From contig NZ_CP102096.1 of the NCBI RefSeq assembly GCF_024582835.1, positions 434,001 to 498,000 of the forward strand: a DNA stretch of 64,000 nucleotides, written 5' to 3'. Shown here in pieces: positions 13,255 through 20,919 of this stretch (within the stretch, counting starts at the first letter, position 1; the number at the start of each line of letters is the position of its first letter). This stretch comes from Vibrio japonicus (GTDB lineage: Bacteria > Pseudomonadota > Gammaproteobacteria > Enterobacterales > Vibrionaceae). The notes below the pieces were generated by a model. That model worked only from the letters and a program-made list of their open reading frames with translations, was not told the DNA's origin and searched no databases. Position numbers and translations under genes: made by a program.

Positions 13255-13279
13255 GGTTTGTAAGGTTACGGTAAGGTTT
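13255..13279 (+). promoter_or_regulatory. direct repeats GTAAGGTT before the sensor operon
   Basis: GTAAGGTT occurs at 13260-13267 and again at 13271-13278, an 11-base period, with a further GGTTT at 13255. It lies about 50 bases before the TTG start of the PepSY-like gene and directly after the GCTGA repeat. It may be a second regulator site or part of the same one. No experimental basis. Confidence 0.4.
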
Positions 13280-13325
13280 GTAATGCTATTTTTACTCTGC
13301 GTCTTTCTGTCCAAAAGGTTGTCAT

Positions 13326-13733
13326 TTGCGTCGAATCTATTCTCTATGGTCTGTGTGTTTATGTACTGTGCTTGTGATGTTCTCAGGCGCAGCGCAGGCT
13401 AATTGCAGTGATAAACCTTCGGCAGCCACTTTTTTTAAGTTTATGAAAGAGGTGAAGAAAAACGCTCATCAACGTGGCGATACGCTACTGAAAGCATCCG
13501 CAATAAATAAAGAATGCAAACCTGTCTTTGAACTCAAAATACTGGATGCCAGTGGTAGGGTAGTGAACCGGTATTATGACGCCGCCACGTATAAAGAGCT
13601 TTACGTACCTAAACCTGTTTCAGATAAAAATGATCGCGACAAATCGGATTCTTCATCTGGAAGAAGTCACTCTTCTTCACGGGATGACGACGATGACGAC
13701 AATGATAATGATAGAGACGATGACGACGATTAA
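13326..13733 (+). CDS. PepSY-like exported protein with Asp-rich tail
   Basis: This 135-residue protein starts at TTG, supported by AAAGG seven bases upstream and by a complete signal peptide (MRRIY, hydrophobic core to about 22, probable cut after AQA). The middle (about 35-95) has the pattern of a PepSY-like domain: GDTLLKASAI, then VFELKILDASGRVVNRYYDA. The last 35 residues are Ser/Arg/Asp-rich and end in a run of Asp, a possible cation- or cationic-peptide-binding tail. It lies 17 bases before a response regulator gene, and PepSY proteins often modulate such sensors. Family assignment is by pattern only. Confidence 0.7.
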   Translation: MRRIYSLWSVCLCTVLVMFSGAAQANCSDKPSAATFFKFMKEVKKNAHQRGDTLLKASAINKECKPVFELKILDASGRVVNRYYDAATYKELYVPKPVSDKNDRDKSDSSSGRSHSSSRDDDDDDNDNDRDDDDD

Positions 13734-13750
13734 TCAGTTGAGAGCTTAGG

Positions 13751-14413
13751 ATGAGAGCACTAGTAGTTGAAGATAATATTCAGGCAGCGGAGCAAATTTC
13801 CCGAGCACTGAGTAGCCATGGCTTTGCGGTAGATATGACCCATGATGGAAACGATGCTTGGTTTCAGGGAGATACCGAAGATTATGATATTGCTATTTTG
13901 GATTTAGGTTTACCAGGTAAAGATGGCTTAAGTGTTTTGACCGAATGGAGAAGAGCTGGGAATAAAATGCCAGTGATTATCCTGACCGCCCGGGATACGT
14001 GGCGAGAAAAAGTCACAGGGCTGAGAACAGGTGCAGATGACTACTTGGTCAAACCCTTTGAAATGGAAGAGTTATTGGCGAGGGTCGAAGCGTTAGTTCG
14101 GCGATCAAATGGCCACGCAAGCGCGATCTTGACCTGTGGTGAATTGGAGTTAGATTCAACCTCACAGCGTGTGTCTTTATCTGGAGTGCACCTAGATTTA
14201 ACGTCTCTTGAATATCGTTTGATTTCGTACCTCATGAATCATCAAGGTGAAGTCGTTTCTAAAGCCACACTTACCGAGCACCTTTATCAAATGGATTACG
14301 AGCACAACTCCAATGTGATTGAAGTGCTAGTGAACAGAGTGCGTAAGAAAATGGGCACTCAACAAATTCAAACTCGCAGAGGCCAAGGATACCAATTGAA
14401 TGAAATTGGCTAG
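13751..14413 (+). CDS. OmpR/PhoP-family response regulator
   Basis: This 220-residue regulator has a receiver domain at 1-115 with the acidic pocket (E7, D8), phosphoacceptor Asp51 in AILDLGLPG, Thr79 and Lys101 in YLVKPF. A winged-helix DNA-binding domain follows (about 130-218), with RTRRGQGYQLN-like ending TRRGQGYQL. It overlaps the kinase gene by 14 bases. Its likely targets include the 11-base repeats upstream of this operon and before the downstream porin. It resembles PhoP/QseB-type regulators; the orthologue is not identified. Confidence 0.93.
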   Translation: MRALVVEDNIQAAEQISRALSSHGFAVDMTHDGNDAWFQGDTEDYDIAILDLGLPGKDGLSVLTEWRRAGNKMPVIILTARDTWREKVTGLRTGADDYLVKPFEMEELLARVEALVRRSNGHASAILTCGELELDSTSQRVSLSGVHLDLTSLEYRLISYLMNHQGEVVSKATLTEHLYQMDYEHNSNVIEVLVNRVRKKMGTQQIQTRRGQGYQLNEIG

Positions 14414-15776
14414 AGCGAATCAGAATAAGAAAAATTCGCTGCTTCGCCGCGTGGTTCGCACTGGGGTAGGGTGGTATTTACTTGCGATACTGAATGTGGG
14501 GGCGCTGCTTATGTATATGTTTGAGCAGCACATAGAACAGCGTTTTGATGAAATGCTAAAAAACCAACTTTACGACATGGTTGCAGCCGTTGAAGTCCAG
14601 GCTGATGGTCAGGTGGTGATGGGCTCTTCATCGAGTAACCCAATGTTTAGCCAGCCTTTATCAGGGTGGTATTGGCAAGTTATTGACCATAATAACCAAG
14701 TGCTGTTTCAGTCGGACTCTCTATACAGTGAACAACCTATACCGCTGGTGGATCATGACGAAGAATATGACTTTCATCGTATCGAACTTATGGGGCCTGT
14801 GCAGAAATTGAGGATGGGAATTCAAACCGTAGAGTTTTCACAAGGTAACACGCATTTGCAATTTTTGGTTTCGGGGCCGGTCAACGACATAACAAAAGAT
14901 GTTTATGCCTACGGCAAACTATTGTTTTTTGTCATGTTGATTTTGGTCGCAGCAGTCACGTTATCTATTTGGAATCAGGTGCGTCAGGTTCTCAGCCCTG
15001 TAAAAGAGCTGGAAGACAATATTGCCGCGATACGTCGTGGAGAGAAGCGCGAAATTGATGCGGATTTGCCACAAGAGTTGCAAAACTTTGGCGACGAAAT
15101 CAACCTACTGCTGGCTCATAATACGGCTATTTTGGAACGTTCACGTCTGCAAGCGGCAAATCTAGCACACGCATTGAAAAACCCTATTTCAGTGCTCAGA
15201 CATGAACTCGACAATATCAGCGATAGCTCCGCGCAGGTGATGAGTGAGCAGCTCAATAAACTTTCTCAAAATGCACACACACATTTGGCACGAGCCAGGT
15301 TAGCAGGGTCAATGAACCAATTGGCGGCGCAGACCAATGTGTCTGAAAGTGTGAGTGACATTCTTTTTTCTATGGAGCTGTTGTACAAACGAAAACAATT
15401 GCAGTTAGGTTTTCGTTGCCACGCAAACTTGTACTTCCGTGGTGATCAACACGATCTAGAAGAAGTGATTGGAAACGTGATTGATAATGCTTGTAAATGG
15501 GCTGTAAGCCGAGTGCAAGTGAACGTGGCGTTAAAAGACAATCGCATTGTGATTGAAGTTGAAGATGATGGTGTTGGGATTCCAGAATCCAAACGTGAAC
15601 ATGTATTTAAACCTGGTCGTCGCTTAGATGAGACAACAGAAGGCTCCGGGCTGGGTTTAAATATCGTACACGATGTTGTTATGCTGTACGGGGGGGTAGT
15701 TGGTGTCGAATCATCAGAGTTCGGTGGCGCTAAAGTTTATATCGAGTTGCCCGGAGGGATAAACGATGCGGTTTAA
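14400..15776 (+). CDS. PhoQ-like sensor histidine kinase
   Basis: This 458-residue inner-membrane kinase has transmembrane segments at about 23-41 and 172-192 that flank a periplasmic sensor region of roughly 130 residues with acidic patches (DHDEEYD near 118-124). The dimerisation box carries His257 in LAHALKNPISVL. The catalytic domain shows N-box VIDNACKWA, G1 box DDGVGIPES and G2 box GSGLGLNIVHD. It overlaps both neighbouring genes, so it is translationally coupled. The acidic periplasmic region suggests metal or cationic-peptide sensing, by analogy with PhoQ only. Confidence 0.92.
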   Translation: MKLARANQNKKNSLLRRVVRTGVGWYLLAILNVGALLMYMFEQHIEQRFDEMLKNQLYDMVAAVEVQADGQVVMGSSSSNPMFSQPLSGWYWQVIDHNNQVLFQSDSLYSEQPIPLVDHDEEYDFHRIELMGPVQKLRMGIQTVEFSQGNTHLQFLVSGPVNDITKDVYAYGKLLFFVMLILVAAVTLSIWNQVRQVLSPVKELEDNIAAIRRGEKREIDADLPQELQNFGDEINLLLAHNTAILERSRLQAANLAHALKNPISVLRHELDNISDSSAQVMSEQLNKLSQNAHTHLARARLAGSMNQLAAQTNVSESVSDILFSMELLYKRKQLQLGFRCHANLYFRGDQHDLEEVIGNVIDNACKWAVSRVQVNVALKDNRIVIEVEDDGVGIPESKREHVFKPGRRLDETTEGSGLGLNIVHDVVMLYGGVVGVESSEFGGAKVYIELPGGINDAV

Positions 15777-16560
15777 ATTGCAGGTGTTGTTGTTCGCCTG
15801 CTTCACGTTAAGTGGCTGTCAGATATTGCAGACTGGCTCAAAAATTGAGGCCATTTCTAATGAAGTTATGCTCTCTCATGCGCGCAAGGTGCAACGAATC
15901 AGCGATGACATCGATCTGTTTTTCAGTCAACAAGAACGCGATAAATTGCTAAAGCAACTGGTCAAAGGGTTGGAGAATGAACGGAGTCATCGCTTAAGTG
16001 GTATCGATAGCCAAACCGCATCGCGTTGGGAGATTGAATTGGAACCAACAGAATGGCTAGCGATTGACGTTCAAAGACAAGCCATAGACAAGGTAGACGA
16101 GCTACAAGACTTTGAGTTTATGGATGTACCTTACCGTGCGACAACGACGCTCAATATTCGTCATCAACCTTTAGTGACGGGAACAAAATTAGGAGCGCTT
16201 AAACGAGGCGATGTTTTTAATGTTATTGCTAAAGTCTCCGAGCAGCCTTGGTATCTAGTCTCTCAAAATGGCGTGATAAAAGGGTATGTTCACAGTAACT
16301 ATGTCGCATCAAATATCTCTTATCGCGATTTACTCTCAACGCAACCGAACCCTTTAACGACCCCAAAATATATTACTCACAACGAGTCTTTTGGCAGCCA
16401 ACGGGTAGATAAGAAAATCACAGGAATTTTCACTTGTCGTCAGTTTCGCTACCTGTTTTCGAAGCAAGGCAACACGCAGCAAGGTACATACACCGCTTGT
16501 CGAAAGCAAAAGGAAACATGGTACATCGAGCCTACGGCAGCACGCTCGAAATACGGTTAA
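15766..16560 (+). CDS. lipoprotein with SH3b and 17-kDa-antigen-like tail
   Basis: This 264-residue protein has a type II signal with lipobox LSGC (Cys18), so it should be anchored in the outer membrane or inner-membrane outer leaflet. An SH3b domain lies at about 123-181, with LNIRHQPLVTGTKLGALKRG and ending GYVHSNYV. The C-terminus has paired cysteines in TCRQF (223-227) and YTACRKQKETWYI, resembling the end of Rickettsia/Legionella-type 17-kDa surface antigens. It overlaps the kinase gene by 11 bases. It could act as a cell-wall-contact accessory to the sensor; this is inference. Confidence 0.8.
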   Translation: MRFKLQVLLFACFTLSGCQILQTGSKIEAISNEVMLSHARKVQRISDDIDLFFSQQERDKLLKQLVKGLENERSHRLSGIDSQTASRWEIELEPTEWLAIDVQRQAIDKVDELQDFEFMDVPYRATTTLNIRHQPLVTGTKLGALKRGDVFNVIAKVSEQPWYLVSQNGVIKGYVHSNYVASNISYRDLLSTQPNPLTTPKYITHNESFGSQRVDKKITGIFTCRQFRYLFSKQGNTQQGTYTACRKQKETWYIEPTAARSKYG

Positions 16561-16570
16561 CCTTCTCATC

Positions 16571-16616
16571 TTAGCTGACAGGAAGCTTACAACTTCCCTC
16601 AGTTTCCTGTCAGCTA
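16571..16616. promoter_or_regulatory. inverted pair of putative regulator sites before the porin
   Basis: A perfect 14-base inverted repeat, TTAGCTGACAGGAA (16571-16584) with TTCCTGTCAGCTAA (16603-16616), is not followed by a T-run. Each arm is also a direct-repeat element: GCTGA-N6-GCTTA at 16574-16589 on the plus strand and GCTGA-N6-ACTGA at 16614-16599 on the minus strand. Both match the element at 13236-13251. It is therefore a stronger candidate for an OmpR-family operator than for a terminator, though a hairpin role in ending the upstream mRNA is possible. Confidence 0.55.
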
Positions 16617-16665
16617 ACCTGTTTTATTGTGTCTCCATCAGTTCAATCTAGCTTTGGAAGCACTT

Positions 16666-17706
16666 ATGAAACGCCAATCTATTTTTTGCCTTCTTTCACC
16701 TATTTTTTTGTTGAGTCAGGCGTCTTACGCGGACGTCACACTATACGAAAATGATCACTACGAGCTTGAAGCTTACGGTAAGCTAAAAGCCGTGCTGCAT
16801 TACAAACAGCACCAGTCACCTGCTACTCAGTTCCAAGACGACTCCAGTCGCGTGGGCTTCAAAGGGAAATACGAACTCGTACCCGATGTGAGTCTGCGTG
16901 GGGTGGTGGAAGTCGGTAGCCATTTTAATCAATCCCATCACGATGACCTGTTTTCGTTGAGGTTGGCTCACGTTGGCGTAGATACCGATTACGGTATGGT
17001 CGCGTGGGGGAAACAAGAAGCGCTGATCCATAACTTGGATAATTACGACTTTAGCAACAAGCTTGGCGGAGTCGCGCATTACACCCGAGATGAAATGAAC
17101 AACAAACGTAACGAAAACACGTTGAGTTACCAATTGGATTGGCAAGATTGGAGGCTAGAAGCACAGGCCAACGGCAGTCGAAAGCTTGACCGAAGTGTTC
17201 GTCTACGTGCGGGTGGAGAGTCGCTGAAAGTGGCAGAGACCGAAGTAGAAGACGGATTGGGTTTTGGTATTCGATACAAGATTGAGCCGCACAATATTCA
17301 ATTGCGCGTGGCCTCTCAGTTGACGAATTACCAACATGGTTCGACAGCGTGGAGTGTAGCGGCAACCGGGGTAAAAACTGGAAAGTTGAGCAGTGGGCAA
17401 AATTGGCGACTAGGTGCCACACTTGGGTATTATTCTTTGGAAGATGGCACGGAATCAGCGTCGGCTCAGACGGTGGGCGTTAGTGGCAAAGTACAACTGT
17501 TAGACCCAGTGCACGCTTACGTGACGGCAGAGTCCATTTCTGGCAAAAAAGATATATCACGCGGTCATGAGCATGCGGTGACATCTGGGGTTGAATACCA
17601 CATTACCAAAGACGCCAAGGTGTATACCGAGGCACAGCAATCGTGGTTTGACAGCAGCAAAGAAGACCAGAGGCAGTGGGTGCTGGGCGGGGTTTACCAG
17701 TTCTAA
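16666..17706 (+). CDS. outer-membrane porin
   Basis: This 346-residue general-type porin starts at the ATG at 16666, just after GGAAG, giving a normal signal peptide (MKRQSIF, hydrophobic to about 20, cut after SYA). An upstream TTG in frame would add 13 unlikely residues. The mature part begins VTLYENDHYELEAYGKLK, shows alternating beta-strand patterns (SSRVGFKGKYEL near 60), and ends in Phe as trimeric porins do (VLGGVYQF). Its promoter region carries the inverted GCTGA repeats, so control by the neighbouring two-component system is likely. A terminator follows. Confidence 0.88.
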   Translation: MKRQSIFCLLSPIFLLSQASYADVTLYENDHYELEAYGKLKAVLHYKQHQSPATQFQDDSSRVGFKGKYELVPDVSLRGVVEVGSHFNQSHHDDLFSLRLAHVGVDTDYGMVAWGKQEALIHNLDNYDFSNKLGGVAHYTRDEMNNKRNENTLSYQLDWQDWRLEAQANGSRKLDRSVRLRAGGESLKVAETEVEDGLGFGIRYKIEPHNIQLRVASQLTNYQHGSTAWSVAATGVKTGKLSSGQNWRLGATLGYYSLEDGTESASAQTVGVSGKVQLLDPVHAYVTAESISGKKDISRGHEHAVTSGVEYHITKDAKVYTEAQQSWFDSSKEDQRQWVLGGVYQF

Positions 17707-17722
17707 ACCTAGGTAGTAAACC

Positions 17723-17748
17723 AGAGAGGCGAAGCCTCTCTTTTTTAT
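17723..17748 (+). terminator. terminator after the porin gene
   Basis: AGAGAGGC pairs perfectly with GCCTCTCT around a three-base GAA loop, followed by TTTTTATTT. It lies about 17 bases after the porin stop codon. Confidence 0.92.
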
Positions 17749-17840
17749 TTACAGTTTCATCGGAATACCCTTAAAGCTTCACTGAACTGTCATTGTTATC
17801 TTTTACATTGAACGAGAATCGACCGAGTTGGGAGTAGGTT

Positions 17841-18365
17841 ATGCGTTCTATAGACCCAATTGCCAAACTGGATTTGGCTTTTTCGCTATTTTGTTTACAA
17901 CATCGTTTTTCACATCCTGTATCCAAACTGAGCAAAGCGATATCTCATACAGGAGATGGTCATCTTTATATCTTACTGGGCGTATTAGCGTGGCTGCTTG
18001 ATGGTGAACGAGGTTTGCTGTTTTTGCTGGTGGGATTGCTGGCCTTTAGTATTGAACTTCCGATTTATTGGGCTGCGAAAAACCTCATTAAGCGCCGTAG
18101 GCCAGAAGAGTTGTCTGATCTTGTTACTTCTTTTGTTACACCGTCTGATCGATACAGCTTACCGTCAGGGCATACCGCGGCAGCATTCCTTATGGCCACT
18201 CTGACGAGCTATTTCTATCCGAGTTTGGAAACGTTCACTTTTGTTTGGGCGATACTGATTGGAGCTTCCCGAATCTTATTGGGGGTTCATTTTTTAACCG
18301 ATGTAGTCTTGGGTGCTTTCTTAGGAATAGGCTGTGCTCGCCTTGCATTAACATTGCTTGCCTAA
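17841..18365 (+). CDS. PAP2-family membrane phosphatase
   Basis: This 174-residue membrane protein carries the three PAP2 motifs: KNLIKRRRP (80-88), PSGH (108-111) and SRILLGVHFLTD (143-154), with the catalytic histidines His111 and His150. Hydrophobic segments at about 43-53, 58-78, 113-125, 132-148 and 153-172 fit an inner-membrane enzyme. Family members remove phosphate from lipid or isoprenoid substrates; the substrate here is unknown. The gene ends ten bases before a glycosyltransferase gene, suggesting one transcript and a role in envelope glycolipid metabolism. Confidence 0.9.
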   Translation: MRSIDPIAKLDLAFSLFCLQHRFSHPVSKLSKAISHTGDGHLYILLGVLAWLLDGERGLLFLLVGLLAFSIELPIYWAAKNLIKRRRPEELSDLVTSFVTPSDRYSLPSGHTAAAFLMATLTSYFYPSLETFTFVWAILIGASRILLGVHFLTDVVLGAFLGIGCARLALTLLA

Positions 18366-18375
18366 GGGGAAATGA

Positions 18376-19422
18376 ATGAAGATATTTTACGGTGTACAAG
18401 GGACAGGAAACGGTCACATTGCGCGTGCTAGAGCCATGTGCCAAGCCCTAAAAAACAGCGGTGTAGAAGCGGACTTTTTGTTTTCTGGAAGAGATAAAGA
18501 TAAATACTTCTCAATGGAAGAATTTGGCACTTATCAGACTCGTCGCGGACTTACGTTTGCTACCCATAATGGCAAGGTGAGTTACTTAAAAACTTGCCTG
18601 AACAATAACATCTTGCACTTTTATAAAGAGGTGAAAGCGTTAGATCTGAGCGGTTACGATTTGGTCCTCAACGACTTTGAACCCGTTTCCGCTTGGGCGG
18701 CGCAAAGGCAAGGTATTCCATCTATCAGTATTAGCCACCAAAATGCTTTTCGATACTCCGTTCCGTTAAAGGGGGCGGGTTGGCTAGATAAAAAGATTAT
18801 TGAACACTTTGCCCCAGCTCAGCATCGGATAGGATTGCATTGGTATCATTTTGACCAACCTATTTTGCCTCCCATCGTTCACACAGCAGATACTCAAAAG
18901 GAAATTGAGGATTTCATTTTAGTTTATTTGCCATTTGAAAATATCAATGACGTAACAGACCTACTTTTTCGCTTCACTCGCCAACGCTTTATCTGTTACC
19001 ACCCAGATATAATCGAAGTGGAAATCGTGGAAAATATAGAGCTGAGACCATTGAGCTTTGATGGTTTCCAGTGTCATTTGCATCGCTGTAACGGAGTGAT
19101 AGCGAATGGCGGCTTCGAACTCCCTTCAGAAGCGCTCACTCTGGGCAAAAAATTACTGCTTAAACCGCTAACAGGCCAGTTTGAACAAATGAGTAATGTG
19201 GCAACGTTAGAAGACCTCGGTTTGGCTACGGGAATGGAGGTATTGGATGCATCCATTTTACGTCACTGGTTAGATGAAGCTCATGCTGAAAGCGTTAACT
19301 ACCCAGATGTTGCTCAGGCGATTGCGGATTGGGTGATTAAAGGGGATTGGGAAAACAAATCAGAACTGACGACCCATCTCTGGGATAAGGTCGATTTTCC
19401 AAGTTACGTCACTAATATTTAG
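18376..19422 (+). CDS. MJ1255/VC2487-type glycosyltransferase
   Basis: This 348-residue GT-B-type protein begins MKIFYGVQGTGNGHIARA, the glycine-rich N-terminal loop and His typical of this family. It has a nucleotide-sugar-binding region with ANGGFELPSEALTLGK near residues 243-258. Its sequence matches the family I remember as MJ1255/VC2487 (TIGR00661). Donor and acceptor sugars are unknown. It follows a PAP2 phosphatase by ten bases. The shared operon suggests action on a lipid-linked intermediate, which is inference. Confidence 0.85.
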   Translation: MKIFYGVQGTGNGHIARARAMCQALKNSGVEADFLFSGRDKDKYFSMEEFGTYQTRRGLTFATHNGKVSYLKTCLNNNILHFYKEVKALDLSGYDLVLNDFEPVSAWAAQRQGIPSISISHQNAFRYSVPLKGAGWLDKKIIEHFAPAQHRIGLHWYHFDQPILPPIVHTADTQKEIEDFILVYLPFENINDVTDLLFRFTRQRFICYHPDIIEVEIVENIELRPLSFDGFQCHLHRCNGVIANGGFELPSEALTLGKKLLLKPLTGQFEQMSNVATLEDLGLATGMEVLDASILRHWLDEAHAESVNYPDVAQAIADWVIKGDWENKSELTTHLWDKVDFPSYVTNI

Positions 19423-19797
19423 TTCTGTCACGCCAAATGCGAGGCTAACTCATTCGTTAGCCTTTGTGGTTTTTTAGATTGTATTTTTCCAGCTTATAGA
19501 AAACTTTCTGTGAAACCCTCAAGTATTAAGTAAAACTTGCCTTTGTTTTCAGTGGATTACTTTGTCATTTATAAATTTTTATATAATCGCTATCTGATTG
19601 ATTCATAATGGTTATATAAAATTATAGATAAAAAATACTGATTAGTTATCAATCTAGTTGCCTTGAAATCATGGATTCGTTGATATTAGCGGCTCGCTGG
19701 TCACTATCCAGCACACCCATATAATATCAAACAGGTTCTCTATTCCCGAACGCTAACGATTAGCAAAAATGGCAATATTGATTCTAGAGGCAGACCA
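19423..19797 (+). other. leuO upstream region, AT-rich, with hairpins
   Basis: No gene is seen in these 375 bases. A weak terminator (AGGCTAAC/GTTAGCCT, 19442-19463, then TTTGTGGTTTTTT) ends the glycosyltransferase transcript. The middle is strongly AT-rich. A compound inverted repeat follows: TTGATATTA (19680-19688) with TAATATCAA (19722-19730), enclosing GCTGG/CCAGC (19696-19712). It may shape the leuO leader or bind a regulator. The leuO ribosome-binding site AGAGG lies just before its ATG. Confidence 0.6.
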
Positions 19798-20757
19798 ATG
19801 ACTGACAAGAAAGACTCTGTTGGTAGTGTGACCAACTACCGTATGGAAAGCACATTACGCGGAGTGGATTTAAATCTACTCACAGTATTTGATGCAGTGA
19901 TGCAAGAGCAAAACATTACTCGAGCGGCGCACAATTTAGGTATGTCTCAGCCTGCGGTCAGTAACGCAGTTGCTCGCTTGAAAGTCATGTTTAACGATGA
20001 GTTATTTATGCGTCAAGGGCGCGGTATTCAACCGACTCAACGTGCACGTCAACTGTTTGGCCCAATTCGCCAAGCGTTACAGTTGATTCGTAACGAGTTG
20101 CCGAGCTCGATTTTCTCACCAGAGACGTCAAGTCGTCTATTTAAGCTATCGATTTGCAGCCCATGTGATATGCGCTTCGCGCCAAAAATCATGTCTTCGA
20201 TTCACGAGCAAGCACCTAACGTTCAACTTCACCTGGACGCAGAATTTGACCATCAATTGGCAGAGAGAATGCGTTACCAAGAAGTGGACTTTGTTATCGA
20301 TTACTCTCGTTTTGATGAGCAAGGCTTTTCGAGCACTGAAATCTTCCAAGACGAATTAGTTGTTGTGGCGGCAAAGTCACATTCTCGCATTCAATCGCAA
20401 GTGACCGTAGAGCAACTTCGCAGTGAGCGACACGCTAAGTTATCACGTGTTCATGGTCAACGTAGCTTCTCTGAGCAGGCTTACCGTGAATTGGATGTTC
20501 AGGCGTATTATGAAGGTGCAAGTTTAAGTAACTTACTTTATGTCGTAGGCCAGTCAGACCTAGTGACTATTGCTCCACGTTGGATGGTAGAAAATGCGGC
20601 AAATAGAGAACACCTGCAAGTACTCAATTTCCCATTCGACAACGGTAAAATCAGCGGTTACCTGAGCTGGCATGAATCGAATGAAAAAGATAAAGGACAC
20701 ATTTGGTTGCGTGACCATCTAATGAAGATTTGTGGTGAAGTCGTCGCTATTGCTTAA
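19798..20757 (+). CDS. leuO: LysR-family regulator LeuO
   Basis: This 319-residue LysR-type transcription factor has an N-terminal helix-turn-helix region (DLNLLTVFDAVMQEQNITRA, then MSQPAVSNAVARLK, near 25-65), an RGIQPTQRA wing and a C-terminal effector domain. Length and sequence match Vibrio LeuO, which in V. cholerae is known to be ToxR-activated and to affect stress and virulence genes. Here leuO is about 9 kb from leuABCD rather than next to it as in E. coli. The long AT-rich upstream region suggests complex control, and a strong terminator follows. Confidence 0.93.
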   Translation: MTDKKDSVGSVTNYRMESTLRGVDLNLLTVFDAVMQEQNITRAAHNLGMSQPAVSNAVARLKVMFNDELFMRQGRGIQPTQRARQLFGPIRQALQLIRNELPSSIFSPETSSRLFKLSICSPCDMRFAPKIMSSIHEQAPNVQLHLDAEFDHQLAERMRYQEVDFVIDYSRFDEQGFSSTEIFQDELVVVAAKSHSRIQSQVTVEQLRSERHAKLSRVHGQRSFSEQAYRELDVQAYYEGASLSNLLYVVGQSDLVTIAPRWMVENAANREHLQVLNFPFDNGKISGYLSWHESNEKDKGHIWLRDHLMKICGEVVAIA

Positions 20758-20780
20758 AAAATATCGAATATGTGTCTTAA

Positions 20781-20817
20781 AAACCTTGAATGGGATAGCT
20801 TCATTCAAGGTTTTTTA
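20781..20817 (+). terminator. terminator after leuO
   Basis: AAACCTTGAATG (20781-20792) pairs perfectly with CATTCAAGGTTT (20802-20813) around a nine-base loop, followed by further T residues. It lies about 24 bases after the leuO stop. Confidence 0.93.
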
Positions 20818-20919
20818 CTATTTAATTGATAACTTTGATAAGCGTCAGTTGCCTTTTAGCATCCGAAATGTACACTTGTGCGCTCAAAAGCTTACATGTG
20901 TAAGCTAAAGGTAGAAAAG

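Noticed and set aside
16571..16616. The inverted repeat before the porin read as a simple terminator
   Set aside because: The stem is perfect but lacks a T-run, the loop is 18 bases, and each arm matches a regulator-like repeat found elsewhere. An operator is preferred, though termination is not excluded.
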